DNA of 64,000 bases, taken from NCBI RefSeq assembly GCF_028823665.1, contig NZ_JAPEHV010000005.1:124001-188000 (forward strand). The letters run 5' to 3'. The DNA is from Microbacterium sp. C7(2022). Lineage in GTDB: Bacteria; Actinomycetota; Actinomycetes; Actinomycetales; Microbacteriaceae. Both the position numbers and the translations under genes were made by a program. Below the pieces are notes generated by a model. That model was not told where the DNA came from. It saw only the letters and a list, made by a program, of their open reading frames with translations, and made no database searches. Below, piece by piece: positions 37,624 to 47,607 of this stretch; position 1 is the stretch's first letter; the number at the start of each line of letters is the position of its first letter.

Positions 37624-38402
37624 CACGCACCCCGCTCATTGCGGGCAACTGGAAGATGAACCTCGATCACCTTCAGGCGGTCGCGTTCGTGCAGAAATTG
37701 CACTGGACGTTGAAGGATGCCGCGCACGAAGACGGGTCGGTCGAGGTGGCGGTCTTCCCGCCTTTCACCGACATCCGCACCGTGCAGACGCTCATCGACG
37801 CAGACAAGATTCCCTTCGCCTTCGGCGCTCAGGACATCTCGACGCATGACTCCGGCGCATATACCGGGGAGGTGTCAGGTGCGTTCCTGTCGAAGCTGTC
37901 CTGCCGATACGTGATCATCGGGCACTCCGAGCGTCGTGAGTACCACCACGAGACGGACGAGATCGTCGCTGCCAAGGTGCGCGCCGCGCTCAAGCACGGC
38001 ATCGTTCCTGTGATCTGCGTCGGAGAGACGCTCGAGCAGCGGGAAGAGTCCGGGCCCACCGCTGTGTCGGTGGCTCAGCTGCGCGTCGCACTCGAAGCCG
38101 TTTCGGCCGACGACGACTTCGTTGTGGCGTACGAGCCCGTCTGGGCAATCGGCACCGGTCAGGTGGCTTCGCCCGAGCAGGCTCAGGAAGTGTGCGCGGC
38201 ATTGCGTGAAGTCATCTCCGAGGCATTGGGGGCTGACGTCGCAGCCAAGACTCGTGTGCTGTACGGCGGATCGGTGAAGTCCGGCAACATCGCGAGCTTC
38301 ATGCGCGAGCCCGATGTCGATGGCGCTCTGGTGGGCGGGGCGAGCCTCGTCGTCGACGAGTTCGCCTCGATCATCCGGTTCCAGAAACACGTCGGAGTGT
38401 GA
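37614..38402 (+). CDS. tpiA: Triose-phosphate isomerase
   Basis: Interconverts dihydroxyacetone phosphate and glyceraldehyde-3-phosphate. 262 residues. Active-site elements are all present: GNWKMN (catalytic Lys14), IIGHSERRE (catalytic His near 102), AYEPVWAIGTG (catalytic Glu near 172) and the phosphate loops VLYGGSVKSGN and GALVGGASL. Start ATG lies inside the end of pgk (10-nt overlap), so translation is coupled. Followed by a strong hairpin. Confidence 0.98.
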   Translation: MAVARTPLIAGNWKMNLDHLQAVAFVQKLHWTLKDAAHEDGSVEVAVFPPFTDIRTVQTLIDADKIPFAFGAQDISTHDSGAYTGEVSGAFLSKLSCRYVIIGHSERREYHHETDEIVAAKVRAALKHGIVPVICVGETLEQREESGPTAVSVAQLRVALEAVSADDDFVVAYEPVWAIGTGQVASPEQAQEVCAALREVISEALGADVAAKTRVLYGGSVKSGNIASFMREPDVDGALVGGASLVVDEFASIIRFQKHVGV

Positions 38403-38408
38403 TTGCTG

Positions 38409-38445
38409 ACGGCTGGTGGCGCGGTAGTCCCGCACCACCAGCCGT
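38409..38445 (+). terminator. Terminator hairpin after tpiA
   Basis: ACGGCTGGTGG (38409-38419) pairs with CCACCAGCCGT (38435-38445). After one mismatch, GCGG/CCGC (38421-38424 with 38430-38433) extends the helix around a 5-nt loop. It lies 6 nt after the tpiA stop and separates glycolysis from secG-rbpA. Confidence 0.82.
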
Positions 38446-38452
38446 CGCGTCG

Positions 38453-38458
38453 TATACT
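38453..38458 (+). promoter_or_regulatory. -10 box for secG-rbpA
   Basis: TATACT, close to the consensus, directly after the tpiA terminator. It implies a leader of about 43 nt to the GTG of secG. No good -35 is visible 17 nt upstream because the terminator stem occupies it. Confidence 0.55.
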
Positions 38459-38507
38459 TGACCCTTGTGCGATCGGCGACTGATCGCCACGAAAGGCTTG
38501 AAAGACT

Positions 38508-38756
38508 GTGCAGATCCTCGAGTTCGTCCTGCAGGTGCTCCTCGGCATCACGAGCCTCCTGCTGACCCTCCTCATCCTGCTCCACAAGGGGCGCGGTGGC
38601 GGTTTGTCCGACATGTTCGGCGGCGGTATGACATCGGCGCTGGGTTCCTCCGGGCTCGCCGAGCGAAACCTCAACCGTTTCACCATCGTCCTCGCATTGG
38701 TGTGGTTCGTCGCGATTGTCGCGCTGGGCCTGATTACGAAATTCCAGGTGATCTGA
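38508..38756 (+). CDS. secG: Preprotein translocase subunit SecG
   Basis: An 82-residue accessory subunit of the SecYEG channel. Two membrane helices (about 3-25 and 57-79) flank the conserved loop LLHKGRGGGLSDMFGGGM. GTG start; an AAAGG-type ribosome binding site lies upstream. The stop TGA overlaps the rbpA ATG by one base (TGATG), coupling the two. Confidence 0.95.
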   Translation: MQILEFVLQVLLGITSLLLTLLILLHKGRGGGLSDMFGGGMTSALGSSGLAERNLNRFTIVLALVWFVAIVALGLITKFQVI

Positions 38757-39112
38757 TGGCTACCGGTGGCAACGCAATCCGCGGTACTCGCGTCGGTGCG
38801 GGCCCGATGGGCGAGCAGGACCACGGCTTCCACGCCGATCGTGTCGCGATTTCTTACTGGGACGCGCTCGGCAACGAGACCGTCCGTTACTTTGCGGCTG
38901 GCATTCCCGAGGAAGAAATTCCCGAGACCATCGATTCCCCGCACTCAGGACTCCCGGCCGGTCGCGACAAGCAGAACCCGCCGGCTCTGGCTAAGACCGA
39001 GCCGTACAAGACTCACCTTGCATACGTGAAAGAGCGCCGGAGCGAAGAAGAGGCTGACTCGCTGCTCGACGACGCGCTCGCGCAGCTGCGGGAGCGACGC
39101 GGCCAGTCCTGA
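38756..39112 (+). CDS. rbpA: RNA polymerase-binding protein RbpA
   Basis: Actinobacteria-specific transcription factor that binds the principal sigma factor and stabilises the open complex. 118 residues. The N-terminal stretch GGNAIRGTRVGAGPM and the core RVAISYWDALGNETVRYFAA fit the family, as does the acidic C terminus near AQLRERRG. The core zinc-binding cysteines of some homologues are absent. ATG overlaps the secG stop by 1 nt. A 42-nt palindromic terminator follows. Confidence 0.95.
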   Translation: MATGGNAIRGTRVGAGPMGEQDHGFHADRVAISYWDALGNETVRYFAAGIPEEEIPETIDSPHSGLPAGRDKQNPPALAKTEPYKTHLAYVKERRSEEEADSLLDDALAQLRERRGQS

Positions 39113-39122
39113 CCGACGTCAG

Positions 39123-39164
39123 AATGAAAAGACCGGATGCCACGTGGCATCCGGTCTTTTCATT
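39123..39164. terminator. 42-nt perfect palindrome: bidirectional terminator of rbpA and pgl
   Basis: The 21-nt arms (39123-39143 and 39144-39164) are exact reverse complements with no spacer. The centre is CCACGTGG, flanked by GGATGC/GCATCC, and the ends supply AAAA and TTTT so that both strands give a stem followed by a T-run. It begins 11 nt after rbpA and ends 8 nt before the pgl stop. Confidence 0.93.
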
Positions 39165-39171
39165 TACGCGA

Positions 39172-39951
39172 TCAGTATTCGCGATCGATCAACTCGTACG
39201 GGACTTTCTCGGCTGCCGCCTCGTCGACGAAGAAGACCGTGCGCTTGCGGCCCTTGGCGCCGGCTGCCGGGACGTTCGAATAGCTAGCGCCAGCGAGAGC
39301 GAGCCCGAGTGCCGAGGCCTTGTCGGCTCCCGTGAGGACCATCCATACGCGCTTCGAGTCGTTGATGACGGGCCGAGTCATGGTCACACGCTCGGGCGGC
39401 GGCTTGGGGGAGTTGCGCACTGCGACCACCGCGCGATCGGTCACGTGAATGTCCGAGCGATCGGGAAAGAGCGACGCAATATGCCCGTCCGGTCCCACGC
39501 CGAGGAAGCACACGTCGAACGAGGGCCACGCACGATCGCCAGCGCCGAAGCGCGCGAGTTCTGAGGCGTAGGCCTCGGCGGCCTGGTCGAGGTCGATTCC
39601 ATCATCGCTCGCCGCCATGGAGTGGATGTTGTCGGTGGGGATATCGAGCGTGCCGAGCAGCGCATCGTGGGCTTGCTGGTCATTGCGGTCGGCGTGACCG
39701 CGAACGACGAAGCGCTCGTCACTCCACCAGAAATGCACCAGAGCCCAGTCGATCTCTTGGACGGCGGGCTTGGATGCGGCGGCCCTGAGGACCGCGGAAC
39801 CCATCGATCCACCGGTCAGCGACACGTGGGCGTGCTTTCCCGCTGAGGTGCGCTTGATAACGCGATCGAGAAACCGGTCTGCGACCGACGACGCGAGCGT
39901 CGCCGGATCAGGGCCGATAACAACGAACTTCTCGGCCCAGGCCTCGACCAT
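39172..39951 (-). CDS. pgl: 6-phosphogluconolactonase
   Basis: Hydrolyses 6-phosphogluconolactone, the product of Zwf. 259 residues of the DevB/SOL family: VSLTGGSMGSAVL near residue 43, WWSDERFVVRGHADRND near 75 and FLGVGPDGHIASLFPD near 150 are the characteristic motifs. ATG 39951 is chosen because AGGAG lies 8 nt upstream; a GTG at 39960 overlapping the opcA stop is the alternative. Last gene of the tkt-tal-pgi-zwf-opcA-pgl operon. Confidence 0.96.
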   Translation of the reverse strand: MVEAWAEKFVVIGPDPATLASSVADRFLDRVIKRTSAGKHAHVSLTGGSMGSAVLRAAASKPAVQEIDWALVHFWWSDERFVVRGHADRNDQQAHDALLGTLDIPTDNIHSMAASDDGIDLDQAAEAYASELARFGAGDRAWPSFDVCFLGVGPDGHIASLFPDRSDIHVTDRAVVAVRNSPKPPPERVTMTRPVINDSKRVWMVLTGADKASALGLALAGASYSNVPAAGAKGRKRTVFFVDEAAAEKVPYELIDREY

Positions 39952-39956
39952 TCCAC

Positions 39957-40925
39957 TCACTCCTGCGTCGGCTCGACTGGCGTTCCTGTGGTCGGTGGAC
40001 CCAGCAACTCCCAGCCTTCGGTGATCACTCGACCATACAGGAGGTCGGGATCGAGCCGGCGCAGTTCTTCCGCGAGGCACTCGCGCAGAGACCGTCGCGG
40101 GAACGAGAGGTCATGTACCGGCTGCCCGGGCTGGGTGAGTACGGCGACACCCGAGGAGGGGCGCTCCAGCACAACGTCGCCACTCTCGCGCACGAGCGTG
40201 ACCGACTTGATGCCGTGCGGCCACTCCGACGGGTCGAGGTATCCCCAGTCCACCGGCACGTCCAGCGCGAGCCGCAGCCACGCGGCGAGCAGCGGCGTCG
40301 ACGGTGAATCGGCGGCGCCGCGTACGCGAACGCCCGTGACGCGTTCGTACGGCGGCTGGTCGAGGATCGCTGCGAGTTGCTCGCGCCAGCGCGTCAGGCG
40401 CGTCCACGCGAGGTCGGTGTCGCCTGGCGCGTACTGAGCGCCGAGGCCCGCGACCCATCCGGCAGGATCTGACTTGGTGGCCGCGTCGGTGATGCGACGT
40501 TGTGCGATCTTGCCGATGGACGTCTTCGACACCAGTTCGGGCGTCTTGTTCGGCCACCAGACGACAACGGGGGCGTCGGGGAGCAGTAGACCGGTGACGA
40601 GCGACTCGAGGTTGCGGTCACCCACCTCACCCTGGACCTGAAGCGTGACCACTTCACTCGCACCGGCATCCCCGCCGACGCGAATCTGCGCGTCCACGCG
40701 GGAGGGGAGATCATCGCCACTGGTGATCATGAGCACGATCACTCGCATCGGATGCTCACGTGAGGCATCGTTTGCGGCCTCGATCACCTCTTCGGCGGCG
40801 CCTTGGCGCGTGAGGATGATCAGCGTCAGTACGCGCCCGAGGGCGACCGCGCCGCCCTCTTCACGAACGTTGACCAGCGCGCGAGAGATCTTGCTGACGG
40901 TGGTGTCGGGCAGATCGACGATCAC
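39957..40925 (-). CDS. opcA: Glucose-6-phosphate dehydrogenase assembly protein OpcA
   Basis: Needed for full activity of Zwf in actinobacteria and cyanobacteria. 322 residues. Conserved blocks include a C-terminal RESGDVVLERPSSGVAVLTQPGQ region and DAPVVVWWPNKTPE near residue 130. The GTG start overlaps the zwf stop by 4 nt (40922-40925), which fits a stoichiometric partner. Function is assigned from family and position. Confidence 0.95.
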   Translation of the reverse strand: MIVDLPDTTVSKISRALVNVREEGGAVALGRVLTLIILTRQGAAEEVIEAANDASREHPMRVIVLMITSGDDLPSRVDAQIRVGGDAGASEVVTLQVQGEVGDRNLESLVTGLLLPDAPVVVWWPNKTPELVSKTSIGKIAQRRITDAATKSDPAGWVAGLGAQYAPGDTDLAWTRLTRWREQLAAILDQPPYERVTGVRVRGAADSPSTPLLAAWLRLALDVPVDWGYLDPSEWPHGIKSVTLVRESGDVVLERPSSGVAVLTQPGQPVHDLSFPRRSLRECLAEELRRLDPDLLYGRVITEGWELLGPPTTGTPVEPTQE

Positions 40926-42472
40926 GGGCGCCTCCAAGCACGTCCTTCGCGGGCGAGCATTTCGTCCGCGGATGCCGGGCCCCAGGACCCGGGTGAATAC
41001 TGTTCGAGCGGGCCACCCTGCGTGGCCCAGAACTCCTCGATCGGATCGAGGATCTTCCACGAGAGTTCGACCTCTTCGTGGCGCGGGAAGAGTGGCGGGT
41101 CACCGAGAAGCACGTCGAGGATGAGTCGTTCGTAAGCTTCCGGGCTCGCCTCGGTGAAGGCGTGACCATAGCCGAAGTCCATCGTGACGTCGCGAACTTG
41201 TGCGCCAGCCCCGGGGACCTTCGAGCCGAAGCGGATCGTCACACCTTCGTCGGGCTGTACGCGGATCACGAGGGCGTTCTGGCCCTGACCGGACGTCTGG
41301 CTTCGAGAGAACAGCAGTTCTGGCGCGCGCTTGAAAACGACAGCGATTTCGGTCACGCGGCGGCCGAGGCGCTTACCGGTGCGCAAGTAGAACGGCACAC
41401 CTGCCCAGCGGCGCGTATTGACCTCGAGGGTGATCGCGGCGTACGTCTCCGTGGTCGACTCGGGGTCCATTCCGTCTTCTTCGAGGAAGCCGCGGACCTT
41501 TTCGCCACCCTGCCAGCCGCCGGCGTACTGCCCGCGAGCGGTGTACTTGGCGAGGTCTTCGGGCACCGTGACGGCGGCGAGGACCTTCTCCTTCTCGGCG
41601 CGCAGATGTGCTGCATCGAACGAGATCGGCTCTTCCATGGCGGTAAGCGCCATCAGCTGGAGCAGATGGTTCTGAATGACGTCGCGCGCGGCCCCAACGC
41701 CGTCGTAGTAACCGGCACGTCCTCCCACGCCGATGTCCTCGGCCATGGTGATCTGCACGTGGTCGACGTAGTTGCCGTTCCATAGTGGCTCGTACAACTC
41801 GTTGGCGAAGCGCAGGGCGAGGATGTTCTGAACGGTCTCTTTGCCGAGATAGTGGTCGATCCGGAAGATCGAGTCGGCAGGGAACGCAGTGCGTAGCGCG
41901 TCGTTGAGCGACTGTGCCGTCTCGAGGTTGTGTCCGAACGGCTTCTCGATCACCACGCGACGCCACCGTTCGGGCTGGTCGGCGGTGTCATCGACCAGCC
42001 CCGACGCCTTCAGCTCTTCGGCGACCTGCGAGAAGTCCTTGGGCGGAATCGACAGGTAGAACGCGTGGTTCCCCATCGTGCCTCGCTCAGTGTCGAGCTT
42101 CTCGACGGTCTCGCGCAGGCGACGGAACGCCTCAGGATCCCCGAACTCGCCCGAGACGAAGCGGATGCCCTGAAGCAGCTGCTGCCAGGTTTCGTCGCGG
42201 AACTCGGTTCGCGCATGCTGTTTCACGGCGTCTTGGACGACCTGGGCGAAGTCTTGGTCCTCCCAGTCGCGGCGGGCAAAACCCACGAGCGCGAATCCTG
42301 GCGGCAGAAGACCTCGGTTCGCGAGGTCGTACACGGCGGGCATCAACTTCTTGCGGGACAGGTCGCCGGTCACGCCGAAAATCACGAGGGCGCTCGGGCC
42401 GGCAATGCGATTCAGACGGCCGTCACCGGGGTCGCGCAGCGGGTTGTTGCCGCGCGAGATCTCGATAGTCAT
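40922..42472 (-). CDS. zwf: Glucose-6-phosphate dehydrogenase
   Basis: First enzyme of the oxidative pentose-phosphate pathway, making NADPH. 516 residues. The nucleotide site is LVIFGVTGDLSRKKLMPAVY near residue 29 and the substrate-binding signature is RIDHYLGKETVQN near 200. ATG start 13 nt after the pgi stop, the only non-overlapping junction of the operon except the opcA-pgl boundary. Confidence 0.98.
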   Translation of the reverse strand: MTIEISRGNNPLRDPGDGRLNRIAGPSALVIFGVTGDLSRKKLMPAVYDLANRGLLPPGFALVGFARRDWEDQDFAQVVQDAVKQHARTEFRDETWQQLLQGIRFVSGEFGDPEAFRRLRETVEKLDTERGTMGNHAFYLSIPPKDFSQVAEELKASGLVDDTADQPERWRRVVIEKPFGHNLETAQSLNDALRTAFPADSIFRIDHYLGKETVQNILALRFANELYEPLWNGNYVDHVQITMAEDIGVGGRAGYYDGVGAARDVIQNHLLQLMALTAMEEPISFDAAHLRAEKEKVLAAVTVPEDLAKYTARGQYAGGWQGGEKVRGFLEEDGMDPESTTETYAAITLEVNTRRWAGVPFYLRTGKRLGRRVTEIAVVFKRAPELLFSRSQTSGQGQNALVIRVQPDEGVTIRFGSKVPGAGAQVRDVTMDFGYGHAFTEASPEAYERLILDVLLGDPPLFPRHEEVELSWKILDPIEEFWATQGGPLEQYSPGSWGPASADEMLAREGRAWRRP

Positions 42473-42485
42473 GAAGAGGGGGCTC

Positions 42486-44105
42486 CTACTGGGCGGCTTC
42501 GAAGAGTGAAAGCACTTCGATTTGAGGGTCGGTGAGAGTCAGCGTGACCACGGGGCGCCCGGATGCCGCGAGGACCGCGGCATCGCCAGCGGCCTGTGCT
42601 CGGATCAGCTCACCGAAGGTGAACGGACGGCCCGGAATCTCCACGTCGGTGTCCGTCTGCTCGACGATCTGAAGGAAGACTCCCGTTGCGGGGCCGCCCT
42701 TGTGGAACTGTCCGGTCGAGTGCAGAAAGCGGGGACCCCAACCGAACGTGGTCGGGCGACCAGAGTCGGCGGCGACGAGCTCGCGCAACCCCTGCAGCTG
42801 GGGGAGTGCGAGACGATCGACGTACGCCTGCACGGCGACGTAGCCACGGTCGGGGATCTGAGCCCACAGCGCGTCCAGGACGCCAGCAATCGTCCCCGAG
42901 GCCAGCAGCGACTCGTCGGTAGAGCGCACTTCGACTCCGTCCACGACGAACGCGGGAGCAGTCGGCTCCGGTCGCTCCTCGAGCAGGCCGCGGGTAGCGG
43001 TCTTGGCCGATTCCACATCGGGCTGATCGAACGGGTTGATGCCCAGCATGCGACCGGCGATTGCGGTCGCGTACTCCCACACGATGAACTGAGCGCCCAG
43101 GGAGCCGCTGATCAGTACTTCGCCTTCGTGGTGTTCGAACAGGTGGAACTCGTTCGCTTCATCGACGAGTCGAACAATCTGCAGGTCGGCGGGCCGATTG
43201 TCGAGCTCGGGTGAGACCGGAAGGAGGACAACGGGCAGGATGCCGGTCCCGGCCTTACCGGTCGACTCAGCGACCAGTTGCTCGATCCAGTCGGGAAGAC
43301 CGACGATGTGAGTCCCGTCGGTGACGAGCCCGAGCTTGTCGCGGCGGTCTGCTCCTCCGCCAGCAATCGCCGCAGCGAGGACGAGCGCGGGGTTGTCGGG
43401 GCTGTCGATCGCGACTTCGAGCATCGAGGCCTCGGCCTCATCGAGCAGCTCGGAAATGTCCGCACCCGCGAGGCCCGAAGGGACGAGCCCGAAAGCAGTC
43501 AGTGCCGAGTATCGACCGCCCACTGTCGGGTCTGCCGTGAAGACGGTGTATCCGTCGGCTCGCGCGGCCGTCTCCATGGGGGAGCCCGGATCGGTGACAA
43601 CAACGATGCGCTCGACGGGATCGATGCCGAGGTCGCGGAAGGCGGCCTCGAATGCGCGCTTCGCGGAGTCGGTCTCTACCGTCGAACCAGACTTGCTGGC
43701 GACAACCAGGGCGGTCTGAGCGAGGGATCCTGACTCATCGCCGTCGAGGGCAGCCAACACTTGGCCCGGCGACGTCGAATCGAGCACCACGAGAGGCACT
43801 CCCGCGGTACGGGTGATCACCTCGGGCGCGAGCGATGAGCCACCCATGCCGGCGAGAACGATGCGCGTGACTCCGCGAGAGCTCAGGCTCTCGCGGAGTG
43901 CAACGATCTCGGGCACGAGCGGACGAGAAACGCTGACCGCCTCCACCCACCCGAGCCGCTGCGCGGCTTCGGTTTCGGCATCCGAGCCCCACAGGCTTGC
44001 GTCGCCCGCGGTGATTCCCGAAGCGACCAGCGAAGAGGTCAACGCCGGGAGCGTGGCATCCACCACCGCCTTGACGTGACCGCTCAGGTGGATGGCGAAC
44101 GTCAT
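42486..44105 (-). CDS. pgi: Glucose-6-phosphate isomerase
   Basis: Interconverts glucose-6-phosphate and fructose-6-phosphate. 539 residues. [15 protein letters not shown] near residue 82, [12 protein letters not shown] near 131 and the second-half [30 protein letters not shown] are typical of the divergent actinobacterial branch rather than the E. coli type. The start overlaps the tal stop by 4 nt (ATGA). Its placement inside the pentose-phosphate operon allows recycling of fructose-6-phosphate to Zwf. Confidence 0.93.
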   Translation of the reverse strand: MTFAIHLSGHVKAVVDATLPALTSSLVASGITAGDASLWGSDAETEAAQRLGWVEAVSVSRPLVPEIVALRESLSSRGVTRIVLAGMGGSSLAPEVITRTAGVPLVVLDSTSPGQVLAALDGDESGSLAQTALVVASKSGSTVETDSAKRAFEAAFRDLGIDPVERIVVVTDPGSPMETAARADGYTVFTADPTVGGRYSALTAFGLVPSGLAGADISELLDEAEASMLEVAIDSPDNPALVLAAAIAGGGADRRDKLGLVTDGTHIVGLPDWIEQLVAESTGKAGTGILPVVLLPVSPELDNRPADLQIVRLVDEANEFHLFEHHEGEVLISGSLGAQFIVWEYATAIAGRMLGINPFDQPDVESAKTATRGLLEERPEPTAPAFVVDGVEVRSTDESLLASGTIAGVLDALWAQIPDRGYVAVQAYVDRLALPQLQGLRELVAADSGRPTTFGWGPRFLHSTGQFHKGGPATGVFLQIVEQTDTDVEIPGRPFTFGELIRAQAAGDAAVLAASGRPVVTLTLTDPQIEVLSLFEAAQ

Positions 44106-45208
44106 CGCGCGTCCTGGAGGGCGGTGCGAACGGTCGCCTGCAGCTCGTGCCACGAGGCGATGAACTTCTCGACGCCTTCGTCCTCGAGGGTCTGCGTCAC
44201 GTCGGCGAAGTCAACGCCGAGTTCGGCGAGAGCGTCGAAAACGCCGTGCGCGTCGACGTACTCACCGGTGACACGGTCGCCCGTGACCTCTGCGTGGTCG
44301 AACGTCGCCTCGAGAGTCTTCTCGGGCATGGTGTTGACAGTCCCCGGGGCAACCAGCTCTGTGACATAGAGCGTGTCCGGCAGCGACGGGTCCTTGACAC
44401 CGGTGGATGCCCACAGTGGGCGCTGAACGTTCGCGCCTGCCGCGACCAGGCTCTTGGCGCGGTCGGTGGCGAACAGCTCTTCGAACAGCTCATAGGCCAG
44501 GCGCGCGTTCGCGACGCCCGCCTTGCTCTTCAGCTCTTCCGCCGCGGGGTCGGAGTAGCCGCCGAGACGCTTGTCCACCTCGGTGTCGACGCGCGAGACG
44601 AAGAACGATGCGACGGAGTGGATCGTCGACAGATCGTGGCCTGCGGCCTGTGCCTTCTCGAGACCCTCGAGGTAGGCCTCGATGACCTCTGCGTAGCGGT
44701 CCAAGCTGAAGATCAGCGTGACGTTGACCGAAATGCCTTCCGCGAGCACAGCGGTGATCGCGGGGAGCCCTGCTTTTGTGGCGGGGATCTTGATGTGGAC
44801 GTTCGGGCGGTCGACCCGTGCCCACAGTTCCTTCGCCTGGGCGACAGTGGCATCCGTGTCGTGGGCGAGGTCGGGTGAGACTTCGATCGACACGCGGCCG
44901 TCGACACCGTGAGTGGCATCGTAGACCGGACGGAAGATGTCGGCGGCGTCGCGCACGTCATCCGTCGTGATCGCGAAGATCGCGTCGTCGACGCTGGTGT
45001 TCGCCGCCGCCAGGGTGGCGACCTGCTCGGCGTACGATTCGCCATTGGTCAGCGCGCCGGCGAAGATCGTCGGGTTCGTGGTCACGCCGCTGACGTTCCG
45101 GCTGGTGATCAGTTCGGTGAGGTTGCCACTGGTGATGCGGCTACGGGAGAGGTCGTCCAGCCAGATGCTGACGCCGGCGGCGACGAGGTTCTCGGTGGGC
45201 GTGCTCAT
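44102..45208 (-). CDS. tal: Transaldolase
   Basis: Transfers dihydroxyacetone units in the non-oxidative pentose-phosphate pathway. 368 residues of the larger transaldolase type. [14 protein letters not shown] near residue 40, [16 protein letters not shown] near 97 and [16 protein letters not shown] near 136 (Schiff-base lysine in IKIPAT) are diagnostic. ATG; overlaps the tkt stop by 4 nt. Confidence 0.97.
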   Translation of the reverse strand: MSTPTENLVAAGVSIWLDDLSRSRITSGNLTELITSRNVSGVTTNPTIFAGALTNGESYAEQVATLAAANTSVDDAIFAITTDDVRDAADIFRPVYDATHGVDGRVSIEVSPDLAHDTDATVAQAKELWARVDRPNVHIKIPATKAGLPAITAVLAEGISVNVTLIFSLDRYAEVIEAYLEGLEKAQAAGHDLSTIHSVASFFVSRVDTEVDKRLGGYSDPAAEELKSKAGVANARLAYELFEELFATDRAKSLVAAGANVQRPLWASTGVKDPSLPDTLYVTELVAPGTVNTMPEKTLEATFDHAEVTGDRVTGEYVDAHGVFDALAELGVDFADVTQTLEDEGVEKFIASWHELQATVRTALQDAR

Positions 45209-47286
45209 GCGTTCTCCTTGAGGGTTTCGCGTGCCGCTTCGACGACGGCGTCGGCGGTGATGCCGAATTTCTGGAACAGGGTCTTGTAGTCGGCGGACGC
45301 ACCGAAGTGGTCGATGGCGATCGAGCGGCCCTTGTCGCCGACGATGCCTCGCCAGGTGAGGGCCGAACCGGCCTCGACGCTGACGCGCGCGGTGACCGAG
45401 GCGGGGAGGACCGACTCGCGATACTCATCGCTCTGCTCGGCGAACCACTCGAGCGAGGGGGCCGAAACGACACGGGCGTGAATGCCGTCGGCTGCGAGCG
45501 TTTCGCGCGCAGCGACCGCCAGCTGAACCTCGGAACCGGTCGCGATCAGAATGACGTCGGGCGTTCCGTTGGGGGCATCGATGAGCACGTACGCGCCCTT
45601 GGCGACACCCTCGGTGGTGGCGAAGCCGTCCTCGCCACGCGGGAACACGGGGATGTTCTGGCGCGTCAGCGCGATACCTGCGGGGCCTTCCTGGCGACGC
45701 AGGATCTCGAGCCACGCGGCCGAGGTCTCATTCGCGTCGGCCGGGCGCACCACGGCGAAGTTCGGGATAGCGCGCAGGGTGGCCAACTGCTCGATCGGCT
45801 GGTGCGTCGGACCGTCCTCGCCGAGCGCGACCGAGTCGTGCGTCCACACGAACACCGAGGGGATGTTCATGAGAGCTGCCAGGCGCACGGCGGGTCGCAT
45901 GTAGTCGGAGAAGATCAGGAACGTGCCGCCGAAGGCGCGGGTCTTACCGTGGAGCACGATGCCGTTCACGATTGCGCCCATCGCGTGCTCGCGGATGCCG
46001 AAGTGCAACACGCGACCGTACGGGTCGCCGGACCATTCGTGAGTGGACCACTGCGCCGGGATGAAGCTCTTGGCCGACTTGATCGTCGTCAGATTCGACT
46101 CTGCGAGGTCGGCCGAGCCGCCCCACAGCTCAGGCAGTTCGGCGGCGAGAGCATTGATGACCGTTCCCGACGCTGCGCGGGTCGACACGTCTTTGCCTGC
46201 TTCGAACGCCGGCAGGGCGCCAGCGATGCCCTCGGGCAGGTCGCCAGATTCGAGGCGGTCGAGCAGCGCCTTACGCTCAGGGTTCGCCGCGGCCCACGCA
46301 TCGAACTGCTCCTGCCACTCGGCGCGGGCCGAGGCGGCGCGATCTTTCAGCGCGCGCGTGTGGGCGATCACGTCGTCTGCGACGGCGAACGTCTCCTCGG
46401 GGTCGAAGCCGAGCACCTTCTTCGTTGCGGCGAGTTCGTCGCCGCCCAAAGCGGAACCGTGGATCTTGCCGGTGTTCTGCTTGCCGGGAGCCGGCCATCC
46501 GATGATCGTCTTGAGGACGATGAGTGACGGCTTGTCGGTCTCGGCCTTGGCAGCTTCGATCGCCGTGAACAGTTCGGCGACGTCTTCGACGTATTCACCG
46601 GACTGCTTCCAGTCGACGGTCTGGACGTGCCAGCCGTACGCCTCGTAGCGGGCGGCGACGTCCTCGGTGAACGCCACGTTCGTGTCGTCTTCGATCGAAA
46701 TCTGGTTGGAGTCGTAAATGGCGATGAGGTTGCCAAGGCCCTGGTGACCGGCGAGGGAGCCTGCCTCGCTGGTGACACCTTCCTGAATGTCGCCATCGCC
46801 GGCGATCGCATACACGTAGTGGTCGAACGGCGACTCACCCGCCGGGGCTTCGGGATCGAACAGACCGCGCTCGTAGCGGGCGGCGTAGGCGAAGCCCACA
46901 GCGGAGGCGAGCCCCTGGCCCAGCGGGCCGGTCGTGATTTCAACGCCCTTGGTGTGGCCATACTCGGGGTGGCCAGGAGTGAGCGAGCCCCACGTGCGCA
47001 ACGACTTCAGGTCGTCGAGCTCGAGACCGAAACCGCCGAGGTACAGCTGGACGTATTGCGTGAGGGACGAGTGCCCGGCGGAAAGGATGAATCGGTCACG
47101 TCCGAGCCAGTCCGTGTCGGTGGGGTCGTGGCGCAACACGCGCTGGTACAGCAGGTAGGCGGCCGGTGCGAGGCTCATGGCCGTGCCCGGGTGGCCGTTT
47201 CCGACCTTCTCGACGGCATCCGCCGCGAGCACGCGGGCGGTGTCCACCGCACGCCGATCGATTTCTTCCCAACGCAGTTCCGACAC
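45205..47286 (-). CDS. tkt: Transketolase
   Basis: Thiamine-diphosphate enzyme moving two-carbon units. 693 residues. [15 protein letters not shown] near residue 24, [14 protein letters not shown] near 117, ThDP/metal-binding [14 protein letters not shown] near 157 and the pyrimidine-domain FGVREH-type sequence [12 protein letters not shown] are present. GTG 47286 is chosen for AGAAAGG 6 nt upstream; the frame stays open further upstream, but that part looks non-coding. First gene of the leftward operon. A -10-like TATGCT at 47386-47391 on the minus strand would give a leader of about 95 nt. Confidence 0.97.
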   Translation of the reverse strand: MSELRWEEIDRRAVDTARVLAADAVEKVGNGHPGTAMSLAPAAYLLYQRVLRHDPTDTDWLGRDRFILSAGHSSLTQYVQLYLGGFGLELDDLKSLRTWGSLTPGHPEYGHTKGVEITTGPLGQGLASAVGFAYAARYERGLFDPEAPAGESPFDHYVYAIAGDGDIQEGVTSEAGSLAGHQGLGNLIAIYDSNQISIEDDTNVAFTEDVAARYEAYGWHVQTVDWKQSGEYVEDVAELFTAIEAAKAETDKPSLIVLKTIIGWPAPGKQNTGKIHGSALGGDELAATKKVLGFDPEETFAVADDVIAHTRALKDRAASARAEWQEQFDAWAAANPERKALLDRLESGDLPEGIAGALPAFEAGKDVSTRAASGTVINALAAELPELWGGSADLAESNLTTIKSAKSFIPAQWSTHEWSGDPYGRVLHFGIREHAMGAIVNGIVLHGKTRAFGGTFLIFSDYMRPAVRLAALMNIPSVFVWTHDSVALGEDGPTHQPIEQLATLRAIPNFAVVRPADANETSAAWLEILRRQEGPAGIALTRQNIPVFPRGEDGFATTEGVAKGAYVLIDAPNGTPDVILIATGSEVQLAVAARETLAADGIHARVVSAPSLEWFAEQSDEYRESVLPASVTARVSVEAGSALTWRGIVGDKGRSIAIDHFGASADYKTLFQKFGITADAVVEAARETLKENA

Positions 47287-47480
47287 TGAAGGCCTTTCTC
47301 GAGGAGCGCCCGGCACATGGCTGAATCCCGGTCCACGTCCCGGGTGGGTGAGGGAGGATTCGGCGCGAGGCGCGCGTGCGGTCTCAGCATATCGAAGGGG
47401 TATTCCGTCCCGGCGATGTGAGCCGCTGTGTGACAGAGTCTTGCGAAACGCTCCGCCGCGCGCGTTGCGGTGCAATGTCA

Positions 47481-47556
47481 CCCGCGTGACGTTTCGCTCA
47501 CCGCGGTCCCTGCCGTGCTGTGAGCATCCGCGCGGTGAACCCCTCCGTCACGCGGG
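47481..47556. repeat. Nested inverted repeats upstream of ctaB
   Basis: The outer arms CCCGCGTGACG (47481-47491) and CGTCACGCGGG (47546-47556) are exact complements. Between them TCACCGCG (47498-47505) and CGCGGTGA (47531-47538) are also exact. The 6- and 7-nt gaps between the two helices are nearly symmetric, so the whole can fold as one interrupted stem with a 25-nt loop, or serve as spaced operator sites. Confidence 0.6.
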
Positions 47557-47579
47557 GCGGGTGATGAGATGCCTTAGAC

Positions 47580-47607
47580 TTGACCGGGTTCTGGGCAACG
47601 GTATAGC
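47580..47607 (+). promoter_or_regulatory. Leaderless promoter of ctaB
   Basis: TTGACC (47580-47585) and TATAGC (47602-47607) are separated by 16 nt. The -10 box ends 7 nt before the ATG, so transcription should begin at or next to the start codon. Confidence 0.75.

Noticed and set aside
47498..47540. CRP-like site formed by GTGA and TCAC near 47487-47502
   Set aside because: The spacing between half-sites is 8 nt instead of 6. The similarity is explained by the inverted repeats described for this region.
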